Source: Streptomyces aquilus
GTDB taxonomy: Bacteria; Actinomycetota; Actinomycetes; Streptomycetales; Streptomycetaceae
DNA length: 64,000 nucleotides
Assembly (NCBI RefSeq): GCF_003955715.1
Contig: NZ_CP034463.1
Span: forward strand, 4,340,001 to 4,404,000
Direction: 5' to 3'
This document shows positions 53,545-62,615 of the stretch, piece by piece. Below the pieces are notes generated by a model. The model did not search any database and was not told the DNA's origin. It saw only the letters and a program-made list of their open reading frames with translations. Position numbers and translations under genes: made by a program. Numbering within the stretch: the first letter of the stretch is position 1; each line of letters begins with the position of its first letter.

Positions 53545-54087
53545 ATGCTTAGAGGCAGCAAGGTCGGGCTCCGGGCCCGGCACGAGGACGACATCCCGGT
53601 TCTCCAGGCCGAGCTCTACGACGACGTGGTCACCACCTCGCGCGCCGACGGCCGGCCGTGGCGGCCGCTCCCGCCCAGCACCACCGACGGGAAGTTCGTG
53701 GTGGATCCCACGGACCAGGAGAACCTCCCGTTCTCGGTGGTGGACCTGGAGAGCGGCGAGCTGGTCGGCGCGGCGACGCTGTGGGGCATCGACACCCACC
53801 ACCGGTGCGCGCACGTCGGCCTCGGCCTGCTGCCGTCCGCCCGTGGCAAGGGCTACGGCACCGACGTGGTCGCGGTGCTGTGCCACTACGGCTTCGTCGT
53901 GCGGGGCCTGCACCGGCTACAGGTCGAGACGCTGCCGGACAACGTCGGGATGCTGCGGTCCGCCGAGCGCAACGGCTTCGTCCGCGAGGGCGTCCTGCGC
54001 TCCTCGGCCTGGGTGCTGGGCGAGTTCATGGACGAGGTGGTCCTCGGACTGCTCGCCGAGGAGTGGAAGCACGGCACGAACAGCTAG
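53545..54087 (+). CDS. GNAT-family N-acetyltransferase (RimJ/RimL type)
   Basis: 180 residues. The acetyl-CoA pyrophosphate-binding motif reads LLPSARGKGYGTDVVAVLCHYGF (Q/RxxGxG/A form in ARGKGYG), followed by the HRLQVETLPDNVGMLRSAERNGF segment of RimJ/L relatives. It acetylates an unknown protein or small molecule in the cytoplasm. Confidence 0.92.
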   Translation: MLRGSKVGLRARHEDDIPVLQAELYDDVVTTSRADGRPWRPLPPSTTDGKFVVDPTDQENLPFSVVDLESGELVGAATLWGIDTHHRCAHVGLGLLPSARGKGYGTDVVAVLCHYGFVVRGLHRLQVETLPDNVGMLRSAERNGFVREGVLRSSAWVLGEFMDEVVLGLLAEEWKHGTNS

Positions 54088-54104
54088 TTCGCCGCAGCGC
54101 AGAA

Positions 54105-54142
54105 CGAAACGCCCGGCCGGGTCATCCCGGCCGGGCGTTTCG
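54105..54142. terminator. Bidirectional terminator between GNAT and subtilase 2
   Basis: A perfect 17-bp stem CGAAACGCCCGGCCGGG/CCCGGCCGGGCGTTTCG with a TCAT loop between convergent genes. Confidence 0.92.
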
Positions 54143-54156
54143 GTGGTGCGGTCAGG

Positions 54157-56532
54157 TCAGAAGGTCAGCGCCCAGTCGTCCAGCGTGCCCGTCCCGCCCG
54201 CCGACTTGTCGGCGACCTGGAGCTTCCAGGTGCCGGCGATCGGGGAGGCGCTCGCGTCGACCGTGTAGACCTTGGTGAGCGTGCCGCCCGGGTCCGTGGC
54301 GTTGGTGGCCTTCACCGCGTAGACCAGGCCGTTCGGGGCGACCAGGTCGATCTTCACCTCGCCGAGCCACTCGTGGGTGAGCTTGAGGGAGACCTTCAGG
54401 GTCTTCGGCGCGTTGCCGGAGATGCCGGTCAGCGTGATCGGCGCCTGGAGCGTGCCCGCGTCCGGGATCGCGTACGTGGACTGGCTCTCGATCGACGGGA
54501 AGGTCAGGGACCAGTTGTTCAGGGTGCCGGTGCCGCCCGCCGACTTGTCGGCGACGAGGAGCTTCCAGGTGCCGTTGGCCGGAGAGGCGGTCGCGTCGAC
54601 GGTGTACGTCTTGGTCAGCGTGCCGCCCGGGTCGGTGCCGTTGGTGGCCTTCAGGGCGTACGTCCGGCCGTCGGGGGCGACCAGGTCGATCTTCACCTCG
54701 CCGAGCCACTCGTGGGTGACGTTCACGGACGCCTGGAGCGCGCCGGAGGCGTTGCCGGTGACGCCGTCCACGGTGATCTCGGAGGTGAGGGTGGCCGCGT
54801 CCGGGACGGCGGCGGCGGTCGTCCTCGCGAACGGGGTCGGGAACGTCAGCGCCCAGTCGTCGATGGTCCCGGTGCCGCCGGCGGACTTGTCGGCGACCTG
54901 GAGCTTCCAGGTGCCGCTCGCCGGGGAGACGCTCGCGTCGACCGTGTACGTCTTGGTCAGCGTGCCGCCCGGGTCGGTGCCGTTGGTGGCCTTCAGGGCG
55001 TACGTCTGACCGTCGGGGGCGACCAGGTCGATCTTCACCTCACCGAGCCACTCGTGGGTGACGGCCACGGAGACCTGGAGGGTCTTGGGCGCGTTGCCGG
55101 TGACCCCGGAGACGGTGATCGGCGACCGGACGGTGCCCAGGTCCGGGATGGCGTACGAGGCGTCGTTGAGGATCTTCGTACGGCGGGTGGTGTCGGCGGG
55201 CGCCGGGTCCGGCTGGGGCGTCGCGGCACCGACCGCCTTGCCGACGTCGATCCGGGGGACGGTCACGCCCGCCTCGTCGGTGACCGGCGTACCGGTCGAC
55301 TTCAGCAGCGCCTCCAGCTCGGCGAGGGTCTTGTCCGGGTAGGCCTGGCGCAGGACGGCGAAGGCACCGGCGACGTGCGGGGTGGCCATGGAGGTGCCGC
55401 TCATGGAGTCGTAACCGCCGCCGGGGACCGAGGAGATGATGCCGTTGCCGGGAGCGAGGACGTCGAGCAGCGGGCCGTGGTTGGAGAAGGAGGCGATCTG
55501 GTCGTCGTCGGTCGTGGCGCCGACCGAGACCGCGTTGGGCACGCAGGCCGGGGCGGTCACCGCGGTGGGGCTGCCGTTGTTGCCGGCCGCGACGACGGTG
55601 GCGACTCCGGCCTCGTAGAGGCTGTCGATGACGGTCTTGCGGGCGTCCTTGGTGCAGGCGGTGGAGTAACTCGCCGAGCCCAGGCTGAGGTTGGCGGCGA
55701 CGATCGGGGTGCCGGCCTGCTTGAGCGCCAGCACCTTCTCCAGCGCGGCGATCTGGGCGCTGGTGAAGCTGCGGATGCAGGGGTTGGTGGCGCCGCAGTA
55801 CTTCGTGGAGTCGAGCTTGGAGAAGACCTGGATGGCGACGATGTCGGCGCCCGGGGCCACACCGGTGGCGGGGGCGCCGCTCAGGCCGGTGCCGTCACCG
55901 GCGGCGATACCGGCGACATGAGTGCCGTGGTCGCACTCGGCGATGGCTGCGCAGGTGCTCGCGTTGGCGGCGCCGGTGCCCTCCTGGGTGGCCGCGCCGT
56001 TCCCGCACAGGCTGGTGGCGCCGTAGTTGGCGTCGACGGGCGAGAAGCAGGCCTCGGTGGTGACCCGGCCCTTCAGGAACGGGTGGCCGGCGGCGACCCC
56101 GGTGTCCAGGATCGCGATCGCGCTGCCCTTGCCGGTCTTTCCGGCCGCGATGGCCTTGTCGCCGCCGATGATCGGCACGCTCTCGTCGAGCGACGGCGCG
56201 ACCAGCTCGTCCTCGGTGACGCTGACGACGCCCGGCTGGGCCGCCAGTTCGTCCAGGCCGCCCTTGTCCACCTCCAGGGTGACCACGGGCAGCGTCTTGA
56301 AGGACAGCACCGTCTCACCGGCGCTCGCCGCAGTGGCGATATCTCCGCGGTCCTCGGTGACGACATTGACGCGTACGGTGCCGCCGTCGGCGGTCTCGTC
56401 GTAGAGCGGCGGATCGATCGGGTCGGATTCCGTCGCCGTGGTCGAGATGTCCGTGGCGGCGTATGCGGGAATCACCCCGAGGCTCACGGTCATCAGCACA
56501 GTGGCGACCGTAGCCCATATCTGTCTCTTCAT
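54157..56532 (-). CDS. Secreted subtilase (S8) with three near-identical P domains
   Basis: 791 residues. Signal peptide ends near VIPAYA (25). Triad: Asp143 (AILDTGV), His202 (DHGTHVAG), Ser381 (GTSMATPH). The three P domains each carry the blocks THEWLGEVKIDLVAP, ATN(G/A)TDPGGTLTK and VADKSAGGTGT, so they arose by recent tandem duplication. The catalytic domain contains stretches almost base-identical to the plus-strand paralogue. Start ATG 56532. Confidence 0.94.
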   Translation of the reverse strand: MKRQIWATVATVLMTVSLGVIPAYAATDISTTATESDPIDPPLYDETADGGTVRVNVVTEDRGDIATAASAGETVLSFKTLPVVTLEVDKGGLDELAAQPGVVSVTEDELVAPSLDESVPIIGGDKAIAAGKTGKGSAIAILDTGVAAGHPFLKGRVTTEACFSPVDANYGATSLCGNGAATQEGTGAANASTCAAIAECDHGTHVAGIAAGDGTGLSGAPATGVAPGADIVAIQVFSKLDSTKYCGATNPCIRSFTSAQIAALEKVLALKQAGTPIVAANLSLGSASYSTACTKDARKTVIDSLYEAGVATVVAAGNNGSPTAVTAPACVPNAVSVGATTDDDQIASFSNHGPLLDVLAPGNGIISSVPGGGYDSMSGTSMATPHVAGAFAVLRQAYPDKTLAELEALLKSTGTPVTDEAGVTVPRIDVGKAVGAATPQPDPAPADTTRRTKILNDASYAIPDLGTVRSPITVSGVTGNAPKTLQVSVAVTHEWLGEVKIDLVAPDGQTYALKATNGTDPGGTLTKTYTVDASVSPASGTWKLQVADKSAGGTGTIDDWALTFPTPFARTTAAAVPDAATLTSEITVDGVTGNASGALQASVNVTHEWLGEVKIDLVAPDGRTYALKATNGTDPGGTLTKTYTVDATASPANGTWKLLVADKSAGGTGTLNNWSLTFPSIESQSTYAIPDAGTLQAPITLTGISGNAPKTLKVSLKLTHEWLGEVKIDLVAPNGLVYAVKATNATDPGGTLTKVYTVDASASPIAGTWKLQVADKSAGGTGTLDDWALTF

Positions 56533-56713
56533 CGTCACTCTCAACAATGCGCGGGCATGACGAAACATGCGGGCCGAATAGAGAAAAGGCGAATTACCGT
56601 GAATTACCCTGGCGTTGCACCGGGCACGGTTCCGCCTTTCCCCTTCGGCGTTGCCGCGCAGGCATGATCCTTCCACGGGGTCATGGCCGCGAGCGAGAGC
56701 TACTCAGGTGTTC

Positions 56714-56781
56714 TGAGCTTCAATTGAGGCTGATCCATATGCTTGAGCTGCAATTGAGGGTTTATTTGAGGCTCAATTGAG
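56714..56781. repeat. Three TGAG-n3-CAATTGAG motifs upstream of subtilase 2
   Basis: TGAGCTTCAATTGAG (56714), TGAGCTGCAATTGAG (56744) and TGAGGCTCAATTGAG (56767) are spaced 30 and 23 bases apart. The same motif occurs twice at 52285-52341 on the other strand. The copies lie about 180-250 bases upstream of the protease start and just past the stop of the acyltransferase gene. Confidence 0.9.
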
Positions 56782-56790
56782 AGTGCGTCA

Positions 56791-58053
56791 TCAGGCCCGG
56801 TGGGAACCGGACTTGGCGCGGGTCCGCTTCCCCTGGGAACCGTCCGGCCACAGCTGCGGCCTGCGCTTGGCGGCGAGGTCCTCCGCCCAGCCGAACCAGA
56901 CGATGCAGCTGCCGATGAGGATCCAGGTGAAGACGAGCACCGGCCACGGGCTCTCCAGGAACCAGGAGAAGTGCTGCCACATCAGGTCGATGCCCCACAG
57001 CCGGTCCCAGATCGTCATCGCGACCACGATGCAGGTGTTGTGCCACAGATAGATCGTCACGGCACGGGAGTTGAGCAGGGTGATCGGCCGGTCGAAGCGC
57101 TTCAGCCGCCCCGGCCACTCGGACCAGGACGGGCTGACGTGCAGCAGGATCATGACCGTGCCCAGCGACCACAGGGCCTGCGCGAAGGGCATGCTGTCGA
57201 GGTCGTTGCCCTGGGAGAAGTCGTGCTTGGTCGCGTACCAGAGGCCGAGCAGGGCGATGGCGGGCGCGACGGACGGGACGACATAGCGCGGCAGTCGCTT
57301 GAGGATGCCCTCCTGGTGGGCCATGCCGAGGATCCAGCAGGCGCCGAAGGTGCTGAAGTCGGTGAGGGCGGAGGGGATGCGCTCACCGGGCAGCGTGATG
57401 TAGCCGAACTCGAAGGCGGCCGACAGCACGATCGGCGCGAGGACGGTGGCGACCGGCAGGGCGCGCAGCGCCTTGAGGAGGAACGGCGACAGCAGGACGT
57501 ACCAGAGGTAGGCGCGGATGTACCAGAGCGGTCCGGCGAGGTCCACGGCCCAGTTCTCGGCGAGGTAGCCGTGCACTCCGGGCAGGCCCTCGGCGTACGG
57601 CGGGTCGCTCAACGGCAGGACCCAGTAGACGAGGTGGAGCCACCACCAGCCCGGGTGGCCGTCGTCCGACGGACCCCAGCCCTGGACGACCATGCCGGTG
57701 ACGCCCACGACGCCCAGCAGCCACAGCGGCGGCAGCAGCCGGCGGACGCGGCTCTTGATGACCTGCACGGCCGGGCGTTTGAGCGAGCGGGCCATGAGGT
57801 TGCCGGCGAGGGCGAACATCACGCCCATGGACGGGAACACCAGCGGCAGCCAGGCCCAGCCGGTCAGGTGGTAGAGGACCACCCGGAACAGGGCGAGGGC
57901 CCGCAGCAGGTCGAAGTAGCGGTCGCGGACGGGGCCCTTGGGCCGGGCGGCGGCCGGGGGCTGGGGCTGCTCGGGGACGGTCGGCACGAGGGGAACGGTC
58001 ACGTCCACGGCTTTCTGCGGTGAAGAGAAGGAGGGGTGGTACGGCGTGCTCAT
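56791..58053 (-). CDS. Acyltransferase-3 family membrane protein of the mat locus
   Basis: 420 residues, about ten helices, with the acyltransferase-3 features: an early RYFDLLRALALFRVVLYHLTG block with the conserved Arg/His and an NSRAVTIYLWHNTC late helix. It may O-acetylate or help export the polysaccharide made by the adjacent synthase. ATG 58053 shares one base with the synthase stop (TGATG). It corresponds to one of the two matAB genes needed for pellet formation in S. lividans/coelicolor; I am not certain which letter it carries. Confidence 0.88.
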   Translation of the reverse strand: MSTPYHPSFSSPQKAVDVTVPLVPTVPEQPQPPAAARPKGPVRDRYFDLLRALALFRVVLYHLTGWAWLPLVFPSMGVMFALAGNLMARSLKRPAVQVIKSRVRRLLPPLWLLGVVGVTGMVVQGWGPSDDGHPGWWWLHLVYWVLPLSDPPYAEGLPGVHGYLAENWAVDLAGPLWYIRAYLWYVLLSPFLLKALRALPVATVLAPIVLSAAFEFGYITLPGERIPSALTDFSTFGACWILGMAHQEGILKRLPRYVVPSVAPAIALLGLWYATKHDFSQGNDLDSMPFAQALWSLGTVMILLHVSPSWSEWPGRLKRFDRPITLLNSRAVTIYLWHNTCIVVAMTIWDRLWGIDLMWQHFSWFLESPWPVLVFTWILIGSCIVWFGWAEDLAAKRRPQLWPDGSQGKRTRAKSGSHRA

Positions 58054-60242
58054 CAGACGGGCCTCCCGTCCATGACCTGCCGGCGTCCGGCGGGCGCGCT
58101 CGGCGGGGCGGAGACGCCGCCCTTGCGGCGCAGCTTCTGCCAGCGCAGCCGGCCGCCGGTGAGCGCCGTGATCCAGGACTGGAGCAGCACGACGTACATG
58201 AGCTGGCGGTAGAGGATCTGCTGGAGCGGCAGCGAGATCAGCGGGGTGAGACGTTCTCGGTCCAGGACGAACGCGTAACCGGCGCACACCAGTTGGACGG
58301 CGAGGACGCCGAACCAGGCGAGGATCGTCTTGTCGGTGGGCCCGAAGACCAGGCCGTAGACGAGGAACACGTCGATCAGCGGCGCCAGCAGCGGCGCGAC
58401 GACCATGAAGAGGGAGACGAGCGGCAGCCCGACGCGGCCGAAGCGCCCCGAGGGACCGCGTTCCACCAGCGCCCTGCGGTGCTTCCAGATCGCCTGCATG
58501 GTGCCGTACGACCACCGGTAGCGCTGGGACCACAGCTGCTGGACGGACTCCGGCGCCTCGGTCCAGGCGCGGGCCTTCTCGGCGTAGACGACCCGCCAGC
58601 CGTCCCGGTGCATCGCCATGGTGATGTCGGTGTCCTCGGCGAGGGTGTCGTCGCTCATCCCGCCGACCCGCTCCAGGGCGGAGCGGCGGAACGCGCCGAC
58701 GGCGCCGGGGATGGTCGGCATGCATTGCAGGACGTCGTACATCCGGCGGTCGAGGTTGAAGCCCATCACGTACTCGATGTGCTGCCAGGCACCGATGAGG
58801 GTGTCCTTGTTGCCGACCTTGGCGTTGCCGGCGACGGCGCCGACGCGCGGGTCGGCGAAGGGCTGGACGAGTTCGCGGACGGTGGCCGGTTCGAAGACGG
58901 TGTCGCCGTCCATCATCACGATCAGGTCGTGACGGGCGTTGGCCAGACCCCGGTTGAGGGCGGCGGGCTTGCCCGCGTTGAGCTGTCTGATCACGCGTAC
59001 GTTGGGCAGCTGAAGCCCTTCCACCAGCCGGGCGGTGCCGTCGCTGGAGCCGTCGTCGATGACGATGACCTCGATGGGGTGCTCGCTGCGCATCAGGGAA
59101 CGCACGGTGTTCTCGATGCACTTGGCCTCGTTGTACGCGGGCACCAGCACCGACACCGGTTCGGTGACCGGCAGCGGGCCCCAGCGGAAGTCCCGGCGGC
59201 GGGTGCGGCGGGCGTGGATGCCGGAGAGCAGCAGCATCAGGGCGAAGCGGGCAAGGACGAGGAAGCCGATGACCGCGAGGCAGACGACGAGGACACCGGT
59301 GACGTGGTCGGAGGCGTCGACCAGGAGGACCCAGGCCTTGCCCTTCCACAGTTCCACACCGGTGACCGGGGTGTGCGCGCTCGGCGCGTTGAGGGCCTCG
59401 GTGAGGTTCTGGAACTTGTAGCCCTTCGCCTTGAGCTGGGGAAGGAGCTGGTCCAGCGCCTGGACGGTCTGGTGGCGGTCGCCGCCGGAGTCGTGCATCA
59501 GGACGATCGCGCCGTGGCCGGGCTTGGGCGTGGAGTTGCGGACGATCTCCTGGACGCCCGGCTTGCGCCAGTCCTCGCTGTCGGTGTCGTTGACGATCGT
59601 GAGGTAGCCGCGGCTGCCGATGTACTGGGTGACCGGCCAGGAGTTGTTGTCCATGTTCGCGGCCTTGGAGGAGTACGGCGGCCGGAACAGCGAGCTGCGG
59701 ATGCCCACCGAGCCCGCGAGCGCGAGCTGGTTCTGGGACAGCTCCCAGTCGATGCGCTTCTTCGACTGGTAGGACAGGTCGGGGTGGTTGAAGGAGTGCA
59801 GCCCGATCTCGTGGCCCTCGTCCACCATGCGCCGGACGAGGTCGGGGTAGCGGGAGGCCATGGTGCCGGTGATGAAGAAGACGGCGTGCGCGTCGTTCTT
59901 CTTCAGGGTGTCCAGCACCTTCGGGGTCCAGGTCGGGTCCGGGCCGTCGTCGAAGGTGAGCACGACACTGTCGTCCGGCACGGTCATGGTGGTGCTGCGG
60001 CCGCTGCGGGTGTCGATGACCGGGCCGCCCTTGAGGATGTCCTGCGGCACCTTGTCGTTGGCCGTGGCGGGCGCCACCCGGTAGTCGGCGAGGATCTCGC
60101 TGTGGACGTAGCCGCGCAGCATCAGCATCGCCGTCATCGCGACGAGGACGAGCAGCGGCAGCAGCAGGCGCAGGGGCAGACGGCGACGGGAGCCGTCACG
60201 GGCTCCGGTCGCGGGCCCGGGACGGCTTGAGCGGGAGGCCAT
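58053..60242 (-). CDS. Polysaccharide deacetylase-GT2 synthase fusion of the mat locus
   Basis: 729 residues. After an N-terminal helix, a NodB deacetylase (about 90-300) shows TFDDGPD, HSFNHPDL and the FRPPYS and VLMHDS motifs. A membrane linker (about 325-350) precedes a processive GT2 domain with DDGSSDG, MDGDT, AEDTD and the QRYRW motif, then C-terminal helices. It probably polymerises UDP-GlcNAc and deacetylates the chain outside, giving the PNAG-like matrix of the Mat system. Start ATG 60242. Confidence 0.93.
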   Translation of the reverse strand: MASRSSRPGPATGARDGSRRRLPLRLLLPLLVLVAMTAMLMLRGYVHSEILADYRVAPATANDKVPQDILKGGPVIDTRSGRSTTMTVPDDSVVLTFDDGPDPTWTPKVLDTLKKNDAHAVFFITGTMASRYPDLVRRMVDEGHEIGLHSFNHPDLSYQSKKRIDWELSQNQLALAGSVGIRSSLFRPPYSSKAANMDNNSWPVTQYIGSRGYLTIVNDTDSEDWRKPGVQEIVRNSTPKPGHGAIVLMHDSGGDRHQTVQALDQLLPQLKAKGYKFQNLTEALNAPSAHTPVTGVELWKGKAWVLLVDASDHVTGVLVVCLAVIGFLVLARFALMLLLSGIHARRTRRRDFRWGPLPVTEPVSVLVPAYNEAKCIENTVRSLMRSEHPIEVIVIDDGSSDGTARLVEGLQLPNVRVIRQLNAGKPAALNRGLANARHDLIVMMDGDTVFEPATVRELVQPFADPRVGAVAGNAKVGNKDTLIGAWQHIEYVMGFNLDRRMYDVLQCMPTIPGAVGAFRRSALERVGGMSDDTLAEDTDITMAMHRDGWRVVYAEKARAWTEAPESVQQLWSQRYRWSYGTMQAIWKHRRALVERGPSGRFGRVGLPLVSLFMVVAPLLAPLIDVFLVYGLVFGPTDKTILAWFGVLAVQLVCAGYAFVLDRERLTPLISLPLQQILYRQLMYVVLLQSWITALTGGRLRWQKLRRKGGVSAPPSAPAGRRQVMDGRPV

Positions 60243-61390
60243 CAGAGGGAGTTCTCCAGGGGTGGTGCGGTGGAGAGGCCGGGCGCGCTGTCCGCGCCGT
60301 CGGCGAGGTTGTCCGTGCCGGTGCCGGTGCCGCCGGCCGGGGAGTCGGACGGACCGGGCGGGGTGGTCGACGGGGTGAGCGACGGGTCGGGCGAGCTGGT
60401 GGTGGGCTCGTCGGTGGGCTTCGCCGAGACGGAGGGGCGGGTGACCGGGCTGGTGGCGGTCTTGGTCGGCGTCGGCTTCGGGTCGGCGGACGCGCCCGGG
60501 GTGGTGGCGGTCGCGGAGGCACCGGGGGCGGTGGCACTGGCGCCCGGCGACGGGGCGGTGCCGTCGCCGGGGGTCGGCGAGACGCCGGGCGTGACGCCGG
60601 TGGCGTCGGTGGGCGCGACGGAGTCGGTGGGCAGCGGCGAGGTCTCCACCTGCCCGGCCTCCTGGCCCTCCTGGCCCGGCACGGGCAGCCAGGGCGCGTT
60701 GGAGTTGCCGGAGAGCATGGTGGCGACGATGACGACGGCGTAGATCGCGCAGGCGATGCCGACGAAGATGCCGATACGACGGAATCTGCGGCTGCGCCGG
60801 CCCGACTCGTCGACGAACACGGGCCCGTCGGAGCCGTCGGCGTCACCGACGGCGCCGCCACCGGCCTGGCCGACGAGACGGTGGTCGGCCCGCAGGGCGA
60901 CGGCGTCCAGCTGGACGGTCACCTCGTGCGGGTCGTGCGCGTTGCCCCCGGCCTCGCCCCCGGTCTCGCCGACGGCACCGCTCGGGTCCCACGGGTCACG
61001 GAAGGCGGGGGCGTCGGGGCTCGGCTCGACGGACGGCCCGCCGAACGGCTCGGAGAGCGGTCCCCCGGGCAGTCCGACGAGCGGCTCGGAGAGCGATCCC
61101 GCGGGCGGCTCGGCGATCGGCCCCGCGGACGGTCCGCCGAACGGCTCGGCCGTCGGTCCCCCTGGCGATCCGACGAGCGGCTCGGAGACCGGCCCCGCGG
61201 GCGGCCGGGTGGTGGCCGGAAACGGGAACTTCGACAGCGCCTCGGTCTCGTCCCCGGACGCGAGGACTTCGGTTCCTCTCGTCTCCGGGAGCGCCTGGGT
61301 GCCGCTGCCCGTCGCAGGGAACTCCCCGCCCCCGGATGCCGCATCGGGCCATTCCGGTTGGGCGTCTTCCCGCCATTTGTTCTCGCGCAC
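60242..61390 (-). CDS. Repeat-rich single-pass membrane protein, first gene of the mat operon
   Basis: 382 residues from GTG 61390 (GGGGGGA upstream). Residues 75-150 contain imperfect repeats of EPLVG-PGGP and EPFGGPS; one transmembrane helix (IGIFVGIACAIYAVVIVATM, near 230) precedes a Pro/Thr/Ser/Gly-rich extracellular tail of about 130 residues. The stop overlaps the synthase ATG (TGATG). It has no recognisable enzyme domain; a scaffold or matrix-anchor role is only inference. Confidence 0.78.
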   Translation of the reverse strand: MRENKWREDAQPEWPDAASGGGEFPATGSGTQALPETRGTEVLASGDETEALSKFPFPATTRPPAGPVSEPLVGSPGGPTAEPFGGPSAGPIAEPPAGSLSEPLVGLPGGPLSEPFGGPSVEPSPDAPAFRDPWDPSGAVGETGGEAGGNAHDPHEVTVQLDAVALRADHRLVGQAGGGAVGDADGSDGPVFVDESGRRSRRFRRIGIFVGIACAIYAVVIVATMLSGNSNAPWLPVPGQEGQEAGQVETSPLPTDSVAPTDATGVTPGVSPTPGDGTAPSPGASATAPGASATATTPGASADPKPTPTKTATSPVTRPSVSAKPTDEPTTSSPDPSLTPSTTPPGPSDSPAGGTGTGTDNLADGADSAPGLSTAPPLENSL

Positions 61391-61541
61391 GCAATCCCCC
61401 CACGGGACAGTTCCGGGTGCGCATACGACTCCGGGCACCCGTCGGCCGAACCAGGCCCCCACCCGGCCCGAGCGCCCCCTTTATCACACGGTGCTCAGGC
61501 CACGAATGTAGCGCACACGAGGGAGGCGTGTTTGCCGTGTG

Positions 61542-62513
61542 TCACTTGTGGACATTTTCGACCGCCTTGTCGATGGCCGGAAACCACCCATCGGCGGGCC
61601 GGTTCAGCCACCCCTCCGCCGCCGCCAGCTCGACCGCCGCACGCCGAAGAGCATCGAAACCGGGGTGCACCAGCCCCTTTCGCCACACCAGGGACACCGG
61701 CGACAGCGGCACGGGATCGATCAACGGGCGCAACACGGTCGACGGCATGGCCGGAAAGTCCACCACGGCGAGAATCGGGGTCCTCGTCTTCGCCATGATC
61801 CTTTGGAACTCCTCGTGACCGACCGCCATCGGCGCGGGTGACGCCACCTCGATCCCGCGTCCCTCGAACAGGTGCCGGGCGAGGTCGGTCCACTCGGGCG
61901 TCCGGGGATTCCCGGCCCCGGCGTACACCTCCTCGCCGGCCAGCTCGGCCAGCGGCACCGCGTCCAGCGCCGCCAGCCGGTGGTCCTCGGGCAGCACGAC
62001 GGCCATGGGTTCGAGACGGACAAGCAGATGGTCGAGACCCGAGCGCAGCGCCGGGTCCAGCCCGGCGAACCGGCCGAACGACACATCGAGACGACCGGCG
62101 AGGATATCGGCCGCCGCGCCCGTCAGACCGCTCTCGTAGCGGGCCATCAGCTCCTGCTCGGGGGCGAGTTCGCGGGCCCGCCGCAACACCCGGCTCCCGG
62201 TGCCGAGCCCCGGCGAGTTGACGTCGACGAGCAGCGGCCGAGCCTGTCCGAAGGCGGCGATCAGCTCGTCCTGCGCCGCGAGCACCCGGCGCGCGTGCGG
62301 CACCAGCCGCTCCCCGTCGCCGGTCAGCGTGACCTGCCGGGTGGTCCGCACGAAGAGCTCGGCACCCAACTCCCGCTCCAGCCGCCGTACATCACGGCTG
62401 AGCGCCTGCTGGGCGACGTAGAGCCTGGCCGCGGCGCGGGTGAAGTGCAGTTCCTCGGCGACGGCGAGGAAGGCGCGCAGCAGACGGGGATCGAGATGGA
62501 CGGGTCCGGGCAT
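61542..62513 (-). CDS. LysR-family transcriptional regulator
   Basis: 323 residues. N-terminal winged helix HFTRAAARLYVAQQALSRDV with the usual LysR linker helix, then the periplasmic-binding-like effector domain (about 90-300). It is divergent from an MFS gene with a T-n11-A operator between them, so it probably regulates that pump. Confidence 0.93.
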   Translation of the reverse strand: MPGPVHLDPRLLRAFLAVAEELHFTRAAARLYVAQQALSRDVRRLERELGAELFVRTTRQVTLTGDGERLVPHARRVLAAQDELIAAFGQARPLLVDVNSPGLGTGSRVLRRARELAPEQELMARYESGLTGAAADILAGRLDVSFGRFAGLDPALRSGLDHLLVRLEPMAVVLPEDHRLAALDAVPLAELAGEEVYAGAGNPRTPEWTDLARHLFEGRGIEVASPAPMAVGHEEFQRIMAKTRTPILAVVDFPAMPSTVLRPLIDPVPLSPVSLVWRKGLVHPGFDALRRAAVELAAAEGWLNRPADGWFPAIDKAVENVHK

Positions 62514-62538
62514 CCGGTGAACCTACAACGCCCACGGC

Positions 62539-62563
62539 GATTGACAACAGCAGTGCGTCAATC
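62539..62563. promoter_or_regulatory. LysR-type operator
   Basis: GATTGAC-n11-GTCAATC, a perfect T-n11-A type inverted repeat, lies in the 102-bp divergent spacer between the LysR and MFS genes. Confidence 0.75.
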
Positions 62564-62615
62564 ACCGCACAGAAGGTGTTGGACCGCAAGATCACTCACC
62601 GGCGACGGTGGACCC

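Noticed and set aside
53307..53552. Plus-strand frame through the 15-bp array giving CAPPPCTPP-type repeats
   Set aside because: It exists in all three frames because the unit is a multiple of three; no start signal or conserved context.
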